The notes under the pieces are model-generated. The model ran no database searches. It saw only the letters and a program-made list of their open reading frames with translations, and was not told where the DNA came from. The position numbers and the translations under genes were made by a program. From contig JAUZTG010000003.1 in assembly GCA_030734395.1 (NCBI GenBank), positions 310,001-374,000 of the forward strand: DNA of 64,000 bases, in the 5' to 3' direction. Source of the DNA: Sarocladium kiliense (taxonomy: Eukaryota > Ascomycota > Sordariomycetes > Hypocreales > Sarocladiaceae). Shown piece by piece: positions 34,469 to 46,943 of this stretch (the stretch's first letter is position 1; the number at the start of each line of letters is the position of its first letter).

Positions 34469-36099
34469 ATGACGACTCTTGTGGCTACGCGACGGCCGCT
34501 AGAAGTTCTTAGCATGAGCAACCAGGCGGAGCGCCGCACAAGCAAACGCCTCGCGGGTACGTTATGCAGGCATACAGGTCGCTGCCGTACTGCTTCTTTC
34601 GTCAGCATACTGACTCATTGTTGTAGCAACGGGTGATTTTGAGCGCGATGACGATTTTCAGTTCGTCCGAAAGTCAAAACGAGCGAAGACGGAGGAGGCT
34701 TCAGAACCAGTGAGGAAGACGGGGCGAGGGAGACCGGCGGCATCGAAGGCGAAGGAGACGACGACAGAAGCGACACAGGATGATGACCTTTTCTTCACCA
34801 AAACCAGCAAAACATCAGGGAGGAAACCGTCAAGGAGGAAAGCCAGTCCAGACGCGTCGGCCGATGAGCCTCAACCGAAGGTCCCTAGGAAGGCGACCCG
34901 GAAGAGCGCAAGAGCAGCAGCAGACGCGGATGATGGCGCAGCGGGAGATATTTTTGAGGAGACTCGAGTAAATGGCTCAGCGACGCGCAGGCCGACCAGT
35001 AAGGCAGGGAAGGGCGCACGATCAACGAGAGCGGCTACCGATGAACCGAGTCACCAAGTCGCGTCATCCAAGATCGCTCTACCGATGAGCGACACGCCCA
35101 TCATCAACCGAAACAAGGAGATGCGCAAGAAAGGCGGGGGTACGCGGCGGAGCAGTCTGGGGTCGCGAGGCAGGAGGGCAAGCTCACTGATTGAGAGCGG
35201 ACAGACAGCTCTCCCTCACCGAGAGGTCAATCCGGCGGAATACTATAAACATATCGAGGGAGAAGGGTTGCCGGAACCGAGGAGGATGAAGCAGCTCTTG
35301 ACTTGGTGCGGTGAACGATCACTGGTGGAAAAGCCACCACATGGCACGCCGAATTCAGGCGCATTACTAGGAGGTGAGTTGCCACAAGATATGTTGGCGT
35401 GGTGGTGACGAGACGGTGTGCTGACTTTGACTTCACAGCTCGTGCGATTCAGGACCAATTACTGAAGGACTTTGCGAATCGGTCAGAGTTCTCAAATTGG
35501 TTCGACAGAGACGACTCAGCACCCCCAGCCACGGCAGTGCTCATGAAGCCGAACCCATTAAATATCGAATTGGACGAGAAGATGACACAGATGGAGGCGA
35601 GGATCAAGAGGTGAGATCCATACTCTTCACCTACGATGCGAAGACTTAACTAAGAGCTACTACTAGGTTACAAGACGAGAAAAAGGCTTGGCTGGCAATA
35701 CAAAAACCACCAGCAGAACTTCCACCACTTTTTCCGGAACCAAGCCAACAGATCATCCTGCCCGACTTCGATCTCCTCGATGCCCCGGAGCGCCCCATTC
35801 GCGCCTCACTTGTCGACGAGTCCGCATCCTCTGCCAGCCTCCGCAACAATACCACCCAACGCCTCAAAGCAGTACAATCATCCCTCGAGTTTCAGATCGA
35901 CCAGCTTGCGGACAACGTGCATAAGCTGGAGATGCGCGTAGCCGTTGCAGGAAGAGAGGCAGATGAGGTGCTGAAGAGGAGTTCTGAGAGGTTGAAGGAG
36001 AGGGAGGAGAGAGAAAAGATGAGGAGTGGGACGAAGGAGATGCCCTTGATGGAGGTGTTGAGGAGTCTGAGTAGCATACTTCCCGAAGGTGGAGGATGA
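34469..36099 (+). CDS. dsn1: Kinetochore protein Dsn1/Mis13 (MIS12 complex)
   Basis: Four exons (34469-34556, 34627-35373, 35439-35610, 35667-36099) keep phase and give 479 residues. The N-terminal half is a disordered Lys/Arg/Ser region. The family core follows: SLGSRGRRASSLIESGQ, an RRAS-type Aurora-site cluster, then YYKHIEGEGLPEPRRMKQLLTWCGER, the conserved head helix. The C-terminal half is coiled coil (LQDEKKAWLAIQ, then EFQIDQLADNVHKLEMRV). Dsn1/Mis13 joins Mis12, Nnf1 and Nsl1 to link inner-kinetochore CENP-C/CENP-T to Ndc80. The start at 34469 opens a small exon encoding SNQAERRTSKRLA; an internal Met in this exon is an alternative. Confidence 0.92.
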
Positions 36100-37263
36100 G
36101 ATCTGTGCGGTCTGGTTTCTCTCGCCAAATAATGGGAGGGACAGCCTTGGGGATGATTGTGTTCCTTTTCTTGTTACGAAGTTTGATGACTCAGATGAAA
36201 TTGGCTTGCGCCTGGGGAACAATGTCAAGATGCGAGCAGCAGAGGCTGGAACATCAGACATGATGGATGTACTGGGTACTCTAACTCCAGCGGATTTTCG
36301 GTTCTTTGTGATTTGGCCACGGAGCGGGCGCCAGACTAGGTACTTCCTGTACAAAGATTTTCTTCTCCCAGTGTTATACTGGACTCTTAGTTCGTTTCGT
36401 GATCGGCTCGCAGTGACATAGTTTGAGTGATCAGAGACTCCTTCGCACTGAGCCTGGAGGCTCGTCTGCCTTGCGTTATCGGAAACGCTGTCAGGTGAAA
36501 TGTTACATGTCGGCCTCGTTGAGAAATTTCCTGACAAGAAACATCAGCCCATCCCAGCTCAGCAATCCGTCTCGTCTTGTTGTCTTCTGGTAATCAGTAC
36601 ACTCATGCTTTCCCGAATGCCCCCAAAGACATCTATTTATGATGAGCTTTCGGTGATATTAGATGACCATCTTCCCTATGTATGGGAACCTCTGACCCAA
36701 CGATATAGCCAATTGCCTCACCAAACACCGCGCCTGTCAGAATGTTCTTTCGCCAATCAGCTCACAGAATGGTCCATGATGGCAGTCGGGCATGTCGTGG
36801 CCCTGGCGTGCGCCATCGGCTTCCAAAGCCGCCTCGCGATGACGGAAGAAGCCGATGTGAGCGGGATCCATATCCGCCCTCCCATCTTCCACACTGCCGT
36901 CGACAAACTTGTCGTACCCGATGACTTTCACAACAGGCAAACACTAAGGTAAACAATCCGTGCTTGGGTCTTGACTCCCCGCCATACTAGCGACTTTGTG
37001 TTCCGATATGGATTTGCTTTCCATCGGCGCCAGAGTGCAGCGTTTCTGCTTGAGCCACGTCGCGGCGGAACCATGCCGTAGAACAACTGTGCTTAAAAAC
37101 TCCCGTCACCGATCGCTTGATGATAAGAAAACAATTCGACGATATCAAGCATCTTCAATTTAACTAAAACTATATTCACCTTTCATTGTTTCATTGCCCT
37201 TTTCTTTAGAGCAGTCAACATCCTACAAACTGCTGTTCGCTTGGACGGACAGTCTCCTCCACC
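36100..37263. other. Intergenic region; left boundary of the accessory cluster
   Basis: 1.16 kb. An open frame at 36500-36952 has no recognisable domain and is not called. Near the right end lie an inverted repeat at 37003-37027 (ccgatatgga against tccatcgg) and a CGG-N7-CCG site at 37066-37078. Confidence 0.4.
37066..37078. promoter_or_regulatory. CGG-N7-CCG inverted repeat (Zn2Cys6-type site)
   Basis: CGGAACCATGCCG lies 186 bp upstream of the MDR reductase start. The spacing equals that of the sites at 41751 and 46396. Confidence 0.35.
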
Positions 37264-38575
37264 ATGGTGCAATCCCTCCTCAAATTATTTGGGTGCCTGA
37301 ACTGCTTCCGGAAGAAAAGAGAAAATCTCAAAGTTATTGACGCCACCCGAGTCCCTTGCGGGTGCAACCCACAAAGTCAAGTCTCGACATTAACAGGCTC
37401 TCTTGAGCAACGGTCAAGCGACTACGATAGTGACTATAGTCATGAGAAAGCCAACATTCAGGCACATCAACGAGCACTCACACCGCCGCCTTCTCCTAGA
37501 ACAAATCCTTCACTCCTTGTCGTGGGAAAAGGCAAATATGAAATTGAGAAGTCGTGCCCGTTTCCCTCGTTGAATCACGAGGGGGAGGTCATCATCCGGG
37601 CAACGGCGGTGGGCCTGAACCCTATTGACTGGAAGTCTGTGGACTATGGATTCTGTCTCCCAGAGTTTCCTTGGATTACGGGGAGAGAGATGGCGGGCGT
37701 TGTCGAGCAAGTAGGAGCAGAGGTAACTGGCCTCAAAATTGGGCAAAGAGTCTGGACCAGTAAGTGAACGCAGCCCGCTGTTCGACACAAATCAGAACTA
37801 ACTCGAGTCTGTCACAGGCACATATTACAGAGATCGTCGGGCCGGCTGCTTTCAACACTACGTCACAGTTCCTCAACACACGGTTGCGCCGATCCCCCCA
37901 ACGATGAGCCACGAAGAAGCATCATGCCTAGGTGTTGCAGGACTTACTGCTTCCATGTCACTTTGGCATTGGCTCGAGGTGGCTGGATCACCAGCTGCAG
38001 AGACGAGAACAATACCCGACTCAGGCTACATCCTCATATGGGGAGGATCTGCCGTCACGGGCCAATTTGCGATACAAATAGCCGCTCAGGCGGGTCTGAA
38101 GGTTATCGCTGTGACTTCGACGCAAACAGCACCATTGGCAAAGCGATTGGGAGCAGAGCATGCCATCACTCGTGATGGAAAGACTGGTGAAGAGATCGTT
38201 TCGGAGATTAGGGGTATTGCAGGAGACGACATCACTCGAGGCATCGACTTAGTAGGACCCGAGACTGCCAGCTTCTGTCTCAAGGCATTCTCGAAGACGC
38301 AAAGAGTCTTGTTCGCTCCGCTAGCGATGCTGTCGAGCAAGACTACTGTACCAGACAATGTTGCTGTGCAGACTGTGGAGATGAAGCAGTTTGTGTTGAA
38401 CGAGTCGTCAGCTGTTTACTCTCACGCCCTGAATAGGCTGATAGAGGAGGGAAACCTTGTACTGCCTGAGATCACGGTGTTGGACGGCGGACTGGACGCA
38501 ATCCTTCAGGGACTGGAGAGGGTCAAGAAGGGTGATATGGGGGGCAAGAAGATGGTGGTTCGGGTGTCGACATAA
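37264..38575 (+). CDS. Medium-chain (zinc-type) dehydrogenase/enoyl reductase
   Basis: Two exons (37264-37759 and 37818-38575) encode 417 residues. After a 75-residue N-terminal extension rich in Cys and Ser (LFGCLNCFRKK at the start) comes the GroES-like domain (AVGLNPIDWKSVDYG, GREMAGVVEQVGAEV) and the Rossmann domain (ILIWGGSAVTGQFAIQIA, a variant of the GGxxxVG nucleotide loop). No zinc-ligand Cys/His set of a true alcohol dehydrogenase is visible. It therefore resembles the trans-acting enoyl reductases and quinone oxidoreductases (ToxD/LovC-like), which reduce a C=C bond with NADPH. It opens the metabolic run and faces the NCS1 permease gene tail-to-tail. The extension could be a palmitoylated membrane tether or a mis-chosen start. 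Internal Met codons are absent until the GroES domain, so the start is probably right. Confidence 0.82.
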
Positions 38576-39072
38576 AAAGGGTGCGATAGAAGAGGATATA
38601 CTGTTAGATGCCCCATCAGCAATTATAGACAAATGCTCTAACTGATGAGGAATTCTACCTATGCCAGGCTTTCTGAAGATGAGGACTAGAGCTTCATGTA
38701 TTAAATAGACATGTCTTGTACTGCAGACTGGAAAGTCAGTAGGCGCTTTCTTCAAGACCACGTAGATTCCAATTTTATATGCCAGACTTCAGAGCCTGAT
38801 ACGATATTCAATGACCCCGAGGGTGATGTTGATGGAAGATATAAGTACCCTGGAGGCGTAAGTCTCATCTCATGGTACCTCTTTAGACGCATTGCGACTA
38901 CATTAGAGTCAAATACGACTCATAGCACACACAATCTTGGATGGAGCTTAATGAAGCAAAGGTACGCGAAAGAAGTATTGATTTGAAAGCTGAAACTATC
39001 TTGGAATACTTCACTAACATGGTTAGAGGCAGCATAGCGCCATTTGATTTCAAGACCCGAGTATGAGAAAGC
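38576..39072. other. Convergent 3' region
   Basis: About 0.5 kb between two converging stops; A/T-richer, no gene-like frame. Confidence 0.5.
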
Positions 39073-41073
39073 CTAGACCTTCGATTCCTCGGATACTTGC
39101 TTATCCTCAGCCTCAGGTTTCTTTCCGTAGGAGATATTGCTCTCGGATGGGACAGAAATACCATCGGTTACCACTGTGCTATCATCAAACTCCTCAGAGA
39201 CGCCCAATCCAGCCGGAGGGAACAGTTTGTTGACCGTGAGATATAGAGTCGATCCCAAGACCAGTCCGAAGATGTAGGTGATTTGGTAGATTCTGACTGC
39301 CGCGCTGGTTGTGTTACCCATGCTGCTCATAATGAGACCCGCTAGTGAAATATAGTCAATTTCTGCTCAAAAGAATAATTGTGTTGGACGGAAGAGCAAA
39401 CACTTACGAAGAGATGGGATAACGGTGACGATGTAGACAGCCCATGCGCGGTAGTTGATGCCATTGTTGTACCAATAGATGCTTTCTGGAGAACCTTTGA
39501 ACAGATCGGGAACCTTCCAGAGCCTCTTTCGCAGCACCCAATAGTCAAGAACAATAATGGCTGTAACAACAGATGTGAAGACTAGCATGAGTTAGCGACG
39601 ATTCTAGTAAGTCTGAGATGTATATGGGTATGGCATACTTCCGAAGCTAGAGATGACCGAGATAAATACTGTAGCCTGCGTGAAGAATCTCCACGGCTGG
39701 CAAAGAACACCGCAGATGGTAAGGAGAATGGCGCCTCGCTGAGTCGAAATATATCGAGGGAAGATGCCGGCGAGATCCATACCGGCACCTACGTTGTTCT
39801 GAGTGACGTTGACGAAGAGTTGATGAGACCAGATGGCAAGACCGGCGAAGAAGGTCAGAGCTCGACCGCCAGAAGTATAGTGATTCGTCTGGGCAAAGTT
39901 TAGGATAACAAGCGGCTGCCACATCGATTCGCCGTAGTGAGCACGGGTGGCACTCGCGGTCAAAACACCGAGCAGGGCGCAAAGTGTGATAGAGAAGGGC
40001 AAGGCGAGGGCCGAACCCCAGACTGAAGCATTGCGCGTCTTGGAGAATCGAGTCCAGTCTGAGAAACGGTCTGCCGCGCCACCGTATGTGCCGCCACTAT
40101 GTTGGAAATTAGTCAAAAGTACGTGAATCGGCTGGGAAGGAAAGATACTGACACGCTGCTCACGCATTGAACGAAGCGGAAAGCTCGAGCACTCTTTGAA
40201 AGGGCAACAGCCGGAGCTACGAGATCACCAGCGGAGCCTCCGTTGGTGGCCACGGTCCAGGACATGATACCAAAGACGGTGGCGATGGTACCGACGAAAG
40301 CAGGCCACATGAACTTCTCGAGCTTGTGAGGCTTGATCCAGATGATCACCGGAAAGTATAGGATGATATAGATGAAGAAGCCGACTAGATCCTTGGTGTT
40401 TGTTCCGGCGCTTGCATCAATGTCAGCTGAGGTCTGGTTGTTCCAGTAGAACTCTGTATGCTTACCTGACTGGTAATGTGTTAGGCATATCTTTGTACTG
40501 TGGGATCATGGCTCCGAGCATGAGACTGATTGCCTGCCCGCCATAGAATGCCTGAAAGCCAAACTATGAAAAGGTCAGCGCTGACATTTGGATGTAAGTT
40601 TTGAAGAGCCTCTGGAGACACATACAAATACCATGTTGCCCATGATCTGGAAGAAGAGAGGGAGCCACATGCCCCTGAGACCGAATGCAGACCGTGCTAC
40701 CATTGTCTGCATTGTGTTAGCGGAAGTAGATGACAGACACAAACACCAGAGCTATACGTACGTAGCCTAGATGCTTCTCAGCGCCAGGTCGACCACAGAG
40801 AAAGGCCGTCAGGCTGGTCAGACTGCATCCGATCAAGACAGCGCCACATGTCTCTCCTGCAGTGAGGCCTACCGCAACATAGGAACTGCCCAAAGCGAAC
40901 GTGGAGAGACCAGCACCGCAAGTCAACCAGTACAGGAAGTAGGCACTGATGCCATAAGTTTGCTCCTTGGGAACAATGGGATAGAGATCATGGTTTCCCC
41001 ATTTGGTGGTGCCTCTCTCCTGGTAGATGTCTGTTCTGGCAGGCAGTTCTGCCCACTTCATGAATTTGGACAT
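39073..41073 (-). CDS. NCS1-family permease (purine/pyrimidine/allantoin/thiamine type)
   Basis: Seven exons keep phase: 41073-40762, 40706-40626, 40563-40466, 40410-40153, 40096-39639, 39581-39408 and 39341-39073, giving 549 residues. It is hydrophobic throughout with about 12 predicted helices. Family signatures include RGTTKWGNHDLYPIVPKEQ near the N-terminus, GARSAFG-like VARSAFGLRGMWLP, SDWTRFSKTR in the middle, and DYWVLRKRLWKVPDLF in the C-terminal half. NCS1 proteins import nucleobases, allantoin, hydantoins, thiamine or pyridoxine as proton or sodium symporters. The substrate cannot be read from the sequence, but nitrogenous heterocycles are the usual class, which fits the catabolic neighbours. 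The fourth donor (GTCAGT) is weaker than the others and was chosen by phase. The gene is divergent from the MFS transporter. Confidence 0.88.
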
Positions 41074-42145
41074 TGTGAATGTAAAAAGGCCTGTGGGTAT
41101 GAAGGTATGAAGAAGTAGTTAGTAGACAAACTCCTTATGAAGAAGGTGGAAGCTATCGCAGACCTGAAGGATCGCCTTTGGATGCAGGATTTGGAGTTGC
41201 TTTGTATACTCGCCTGCTTGGAGACTATTGCCTCCCTGTGTATGCGTCGTTATCTCCTCCGTACAAAGTTACTTTCGCTCGGCTCCAGGGTGTATCAGAT
41301 TCATTGAGTCCCAGGGAGGTATAAGACGGAACGCAAACGTTTGCCCCGCGCTCTATAGAGACGCGCACGAGCAGCTATCTAATTCATCGAGACGCCACAT
41401 TCTACTTGTCGATACTAGCTTCCCTGAATGTAGAGATAAGACAACTACGTCCAGATCCTGGATGACGACCAGGATGCCATTCGAGTGAAGGACGTTGACA
41501 GGCGGAAGGAGTTGACTCTACGACCCGAAGCGCCATGGCCTTGGGTCTCGACCAGGACTATATGAGCGGAAGGGGTTGCCGATGAATTGTCGGGTCAGCA
41601 TCCAGGTATATGCTGATAAGGAATCTGCATTAGCGACTGAGTCCCGCCACACTAGCCGATTACCAACGATGGCCGGTCTCTTCCCTAGTTTAGCACACGC
41701 ATGTGTGTAGGTATCCATCTTGTGGCGGGGCTGCACCAGGAACGTGTCGTCGGGATTGATCCGCCTTGCTCATGCAAGCTCGCAAAGCATCCGACTCGTG
41801 GGGCCCCGTTGTAGTTGAGGGAGCGGACTGCAGATGGGCCCTGCCGGCGATGGATACGATCATCGCAGAGAAGTCGGCATGGGACTTCTGTGTGGGGTCT
41901 TGTAGACAGACATTGCAGAATGTCATCCGTAGAAGAAACAGTGCTTGAAGAGCGGCGAAAACTTGGTCAATTGGCGCTGGAACCACGTTCACATATGCTG
42001 CCGATGCAGCCAGGTCCAACCGGAGTACAGTTAGGAGAACATTTCGTTTCCACGCATGAAACGATCCAACTCCAGCCTTCTTCGAAACCCCTACCAATTG
42101 CTTCTAGAAGCGTACGTTTCCAGTGGGCAATCAACCTGGTGAACT
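41074..42145. promoter_or_regulatory. Divergent promoter region between NCS1 permease and MFS transporter
   Basis: 1.07 kb between two start codons. It contains CGGGATTGATCCG at 41751-41763 (CGG-N7-CCG), 383 bp from the MFS start and 678 bp from the permease start. No gene-like frame. Confidence 0.45.
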
Positions 42146-43916
42146 ATGTCATATCCGCAGAATAACAAGAAGTCTTCGGACGAGCGAGTCTTGGGCAAAG
42201 CCTCTGCCGCCGTCGATACCAACTCAGATACACCAACCCTTCGAGATTTTCAGCCAACTGACACGAGCAACGAATCTGAAAAGGTCCAACCGAAACCGCA
42301 GACGCGTAACTACGGCCAAGGCAGTTACGGGCAGGACTCTGATACGGAACAAGAAGGCGTGCAAGTCGCCTGTGTCATCCCTGACTCAGACAGAAATGAA
42401 GCGAATCTTGTCGACTGGGAAGTCGACGATCCTAGTCACCCTCGGAATTGGAGGACATCTCGAAAGTGGACTGCAGTTGCAATCGGTACAGTCGATCATC
42501 ACCACCTCACGTTCTATATGCTAACCAGGGCTCATAGTCTCCGCGTACACGTTCATGTCGCCAGTCTCTTCGTCCATTCTCGCTCCAAGCCTGGAAGACA
42601 TCGGTCACGACCTGAATATCCAGCGAGCAAGTGTGCAGTCGCTCTGTCTGTCTATCTTCGTCCTGGGTTTTGCTTCTGGCCCTTTGATCTTCGCCCCGTT
42701 GTCGGAAATGTACGGCCGCAGAGTCGTTCTTCATGCCTCGCACGTTATATACCTGGTCTTCAATTGCGCCTGTGGCTTTGCGCACTCGACAGCTGAAATG
42801 CTTGCCTTCCGCTTCCTTGGAGGCGTTGGCGGTTCTGCAGCATTGGCTCTGGGTCCTGGTGTACTGGCCGACCTGTTCTCTGCTGACCAGCGTGGAATGT
42901 CCTCTGGATTGTACGCATTATTCCCCATGCTTGGACCTGCAATTGGACCGTTATGCGGTGGATTTATTGCAGAATACACTACGTGGCGATGGGGATTTTG
43001 GGGAACGTCTATTGTTGACGTACCGATCTTGGTGCTCGGCATAGCCTTTCTCGAAGAAACATACCCGACTGTCTTGCTTCGCTACAGGAAGAACAGAATG
43101 GTTAAGGAGACTGGAAACACGGCTCTCTTTACTCCATCTGAGCGGGTGAAGTCAACATTGGCCCAGCAATTGGGACAGGCTCTGCTGCGTCCTATGAAAC
43201 TCCTAACGACCCAAGTAATCATCATAGTCATGGGAGCTTATCAGGCATACCTGTACGGTCTCATGTACCTTGTCTTGACGACCTTCCCTCGTTTGTGGAC
43301 ACAAGACTATGGCCAGTCTCCCAGTCACGCTGGACTGAATTACATGTCGCTGGGACTTGGATACTGCATCGGACTTGAGGTAAGTCCACGTATGGATTTA
43401 TGTTGGTTCAGTCACTTATACTAAGACAACCTTTCTTCATCACAGGTTGCATCATACGTCCAGGATCAGGTATACCGGATCCTGAAAAGACGGAATGGGG
43501 GAGTAGGGGTTCCCGAATTCCGTCTTCCTTTACTCATTCCCGCGGCGATCTTACTGCCTCTCGGGCTCTTCACATATGGCTGGGCCGCTGAGCATCAAAC
43601 CCATTGGATCGTTCCAAATATTGGAGCATTCTTCATCGCTGCCAGCATCATGATAGGGTTCAATGCTCTCATGATCTACGTTGTGGACAGTTACGCAACG
43701 TTCGCAGCAAGTGCTTCGGCTGCGGTCTCGGTTTTACGTGCCGCGTGCGCCTTCGTCTTCCCGCTGTGGGCTCCTTATCTATACGATGCATTGGGCAACG
43801 GCTGGGGAAACAGTGTGTTAGCGTTCATTGCCATTGCGATTGGGGGGCCGGCGCCCATCTTGCTGTGGTATTATGGGGCTGATTTACGTGCTCGCTCAAG
43901 GTTCTGCGCCGAGTGA
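42146..43916 (+). CDS. MFS transporter, DHA1 (Tpo/drug:H+ antiporter) type
   Basis: Three exons (42146-42485, 42538-43379, 43446-43916) encode 550 residues. A hydrophilic N-terminus of about 100 residues ends with VDWEVDDPSHPRNWRTSRKW, the standard lead-in of fungal DHA1 exporters. Helix 2-3 loop motif A is present as PLSEMYGRRVVL, and the antiporter motif C as GLYALFPMLGPAIGPLCGGF. Twelve helices are expected. Homologues export drugs, polyamines or pathway products, so here it may export a toxic substrate or intermediate. It is transcribed away from the NCS1 importer. Confidence 0.9.
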
Positions 43917-44318
43917 GAAATGTATGTAGCTAGTTCTTAGTATGAAGAGATAGACTGTACATAACATGTGCTTTTGGCACCATTCTATTCTGTTCATTGT
44001 ATTGGAGGTTCTCGCGGTACTCAGCCCACGGTGTTGCTGATGGCAAGGTAAAGCAGGCCAACATAATGTACATTGGATACGATGAACCACCCTTGATGGT
44101 GAGATTTTGTCGAAGGATATGTCAGTACTGAGGCACTGGCTTCCATCTACTAGAAATGAGTCGAAAGCCTGCTAATGGTCAAGCGCAAAGCTTCATAGCC
44201 TTCTATGTTCGCAGCACACCCGAGTTTCGGATACAAATGCTGGAAAGGGTTTCAATATATAGATTAGGGCATATAACATTCGTTCCCAGTATGAATGGCA
44301 CTAATATATTGTCTTGTT
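43917..44318. other. Convergent 3' region
   Basis: About 0.4 kb between the converging MFS and monooxygenase genes. Nothing else seen. Confidence 0.5.
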
Positions 44319-46147
44319 CTATACAGATACCTCCACCGCAGTGGTGATGGGCTTCTTCTGGAGTGGCAACTCTGTAGTTGTGGCTGCTGGTGCAGGGACC
44401 GGCTCACTAGCCTTCTGATCTGTCCTCCGATCAATGACAATGTCACCGTTCTCATCAGCATACTTCTCCTTCAGCACGTCGTAGCGGAATTGCCGTGCGG
44501 GGTGACCCTCGGGCACAGTCGGTTGGCCAGGGGTGTTGAGCAGGTTCTCGCGGTATGTTCCCCCTGGAACGGCGTAATCATCCCACATCAGGCCTCGCTG
44601 CTGGAGGACTGGAACGAGAAGCTCGACGAGATCTTCGTAAGACTCGGGGTTTGAGACGTCTACATCAGGGAGCTACGGGTTAGCAATCTGTTCTTATGAT
44701 CGTAACTGGAAGGGTTGTGGAAGGTGACTTACAGGCAACGTTGAAGCCGTCAATATCGGCGTTGACGACCCAATCCTCAATGACATCGGCAACCATCTCA
44801 GGGGTGCCGACTGGCATCGGACCAAAACCACAGAAAGCCATTCTCTCGCCCAGAAGTCGTGGGGTGACGACCTCCTCAGTCTGGGACCTGACAGTGTTGA
44901 TCATGGCGTGGATAGCATTCTCGCTCTTGCCAATAGACTTGACATCAAACGGTTCATCCACTGGGTGAGCACTCAGATCAACGTTCAAATACTGGCTGAT
45001 CTTAGCAAGTCCTCCCCTCCAATCCGCCATGGCCTTGTACTTGTTGTACTTGGCTTGCGCCTCTTCCACGGTGCGCCCGAGGATTGGGGTGATTTGGGGG
45101 AAGACCTTGATGTGGTTGGGATCACGGCCATTAGCGGCAGCGGCTTCCCGAACCTGTTTGACATATGGTGCTGTGTCCGATGGCTTGCTTCCACCCACGA
45201 AGATGGCCTCTGCGTGCGCTGCTGAGAAGGCTTTGCCTGCGGTAGACTGGCCTGCTTGGAAGAGAACAGGGGTTCGCTGAGGCGAAGGGTGTGCTGCGCC
45301 CACTGCTGCCGTCTTGTGGTGCTTTCCGGTGTATGTGATCTTGTGAACTTTAGAAGGATCATAGGCCATTCCGGTCTCCTTGTCAAATACTTGAGCGCCA
45401 TCTTCCCAAGATCCCTCCCAAAGCCTATTGACAACGTTAGCTTATTGGATGCTTTCCATATTGTTGGCTAAGCGGCGACGATGACTACTCACGAGTAACA
45501 CAAGTCCATATACTCATAGGCCTTCTCATATCGCTTGTCATGAGGGGTGATGTTGTCGAGGCCGTTGGCTTTTGCACTAGAAGTAGAGTAGCTGGTGACG
45601 ATGTTCCAAGCCACCCTGCCCTTCGTTGCGTGATCAAGACTTGACCAAGTGCGAGCAAGCACGAAAGGCTGGGACACCGGATTAGCATAGGAACTCTGAC
45701 CGACCCAAGGTCGACCTCCTGAGATCTGCAGCTTAGCGGAACACTCACATTGATGTAAGAAGTGCTTCCCGTAATACCGAAGCACACGGATTTCGTTACT
45801 GCTGCCATCGCAGATACAAAGACCACTGGATCCATCTGCGCGCAATTCGCACCAGATTGGAACTGCTTCTCAAACTGCCAAGGGAAGGTATCCTCCACGC
45901 CGTAGATGTCGGCAAAGAAGATTCCTGTGATCTTGCCCTTCTCAGCTAGTTTCGCCAGCCAGGTGTAGTACTCGATGCTGTCCTTTTTGACTTGAGTGTC
46001 GCCGGGGTTTCTAGAACGATGTGTCAGCCTGGAAGTTCTCGATTCCATTTCACGCGTAGAGCCAGCGTACTTCCACATGCCAATCCCCATATGGGCGCTG
46101 TTGCACACCATGTCGAAGAAGTTGAGGTGAATCTTCTTGGGAGCCAT
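44319..46147 (-). CDS. FMN-dependent monooxygenase, luciferase-like (NtaA/SnaA/DszA family)
   Basis: Five exons keep phase: 46147-46071, 46010-45749, 45668-45493, 45424-44733 and 44659-44319, giving 515 residues. The TIM-barrel family landmarks are IHLNFFDMVCNSAHMGIGMW at the start, then KGKITGIFFADIYG, GITGSTSYINPF, the hallmark GRVAWNIVTS, TPVLFQAGQSTAGKAFSA and KVFPQITPILGRT. Members use FMNH2 supplied by a separate reductase and O2 to oxidise substrates such as nitrilotriacetate, dibenzothiophene sulfone or pristinamycin precursors. Many cleave C-N or C-S bonds. No dedicated flavin reductase gene is seen in the window, so reduced flavin must come from elsewhere or from the neighbouring flavoprotein. 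It is divergent from a Zn2Cys6 regulator, a common arrangement for a pathway gene and its activator. Confidence 0.9.
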
Positions 46148-46943
46148 CTTGAGCAGGCGATCAATTGACCAAATTTCCGATACTGAATTAAATATGCCGG
46201 ACGCGCTAGAAAGACTTGATAGTCTCAAGGAAGTCGACCGAGATCTGAACAGAGAAGTAGGGTGTGCAGCAGAACAACAACATGTGAATAACCTTCTATT
46301 TAGCGAATTGAGCGAAGTGTATATAATTATTATCAACGACTCAGTTCTAAGGCACCTCTATGAAAGGACCAGCCCTTCCGACAGCCAGACGATATCGGGA
46401 ACCGTCCGCTGCGATCTTCAGATGGGTGCTGTAGGAGCATGATTTCGTCGGAACACGAGCCGACCTCAGACACACCTTCGGCAATGGATTCATGGGGTCA
46501 ATCGGCGTGGCAAGGAGGGTCAGCGACAAGATAAGAGATCGTGGTGGACCAAACCAGCGCCATTGTATCCGCATCCAGGGATCACTTGGTCTAAGGCTTA
46601 GCCTGCATCTCCACCCCCTTGGGGAACGTTAGCTTCACGATAACCACATGCTCCGCTAGTCATGCAAGTCGAGATTGTGCGTTATCTGTAAGTCAGGGAT
46701 GGTCGCCTATCCGCAGTTGCGCCTATGGCCGCCCAGGGTGCGGGCTGTCGTTCCCATATCTTCGGGACAGACAGGGTCTTTCGCGCCTCCCGAGCTGGCG
46801 GAACAGCTTCCTTACGCAATCATCGGCGTGAACACAGATCCAGGAAGCTCTCAGCAAGTTGCAAACGGCTCTCCGTGAGGATCCCCTTGACGATCTATGC
46901 CCTTGGGACCCTGATTGATAATCCACATCTGGCTCCACAGACG
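46148..46943. promoter_or_regulatory. Divergent promoter region between LLM monooxygenase and Zn2Cys6 regulator
   Basis: 0.8 kb between start codons. It holds two CGG..CCG inverted repeats: CGGGAACCGTCCG at 46396-46408 (N7) and CGGAACACGAGCCG at 46449-46462 (N8, within the longer palindrome gtcgg..ccgac). Such sites are typical for binuclear zinc-cluster dimers. Confidence 0.5.

Noticed and set aside
35878..36537. 219-codon minus-strand open frame
   Set aside because: It overlaps the well-supported last exon of dsn1 and has no recognisable domain.
36500..36952. 150-codon plus-strand open frame
   Set aside because: No domain, no splice continuation, poor start context. It might be a small gene but I cannot support it.
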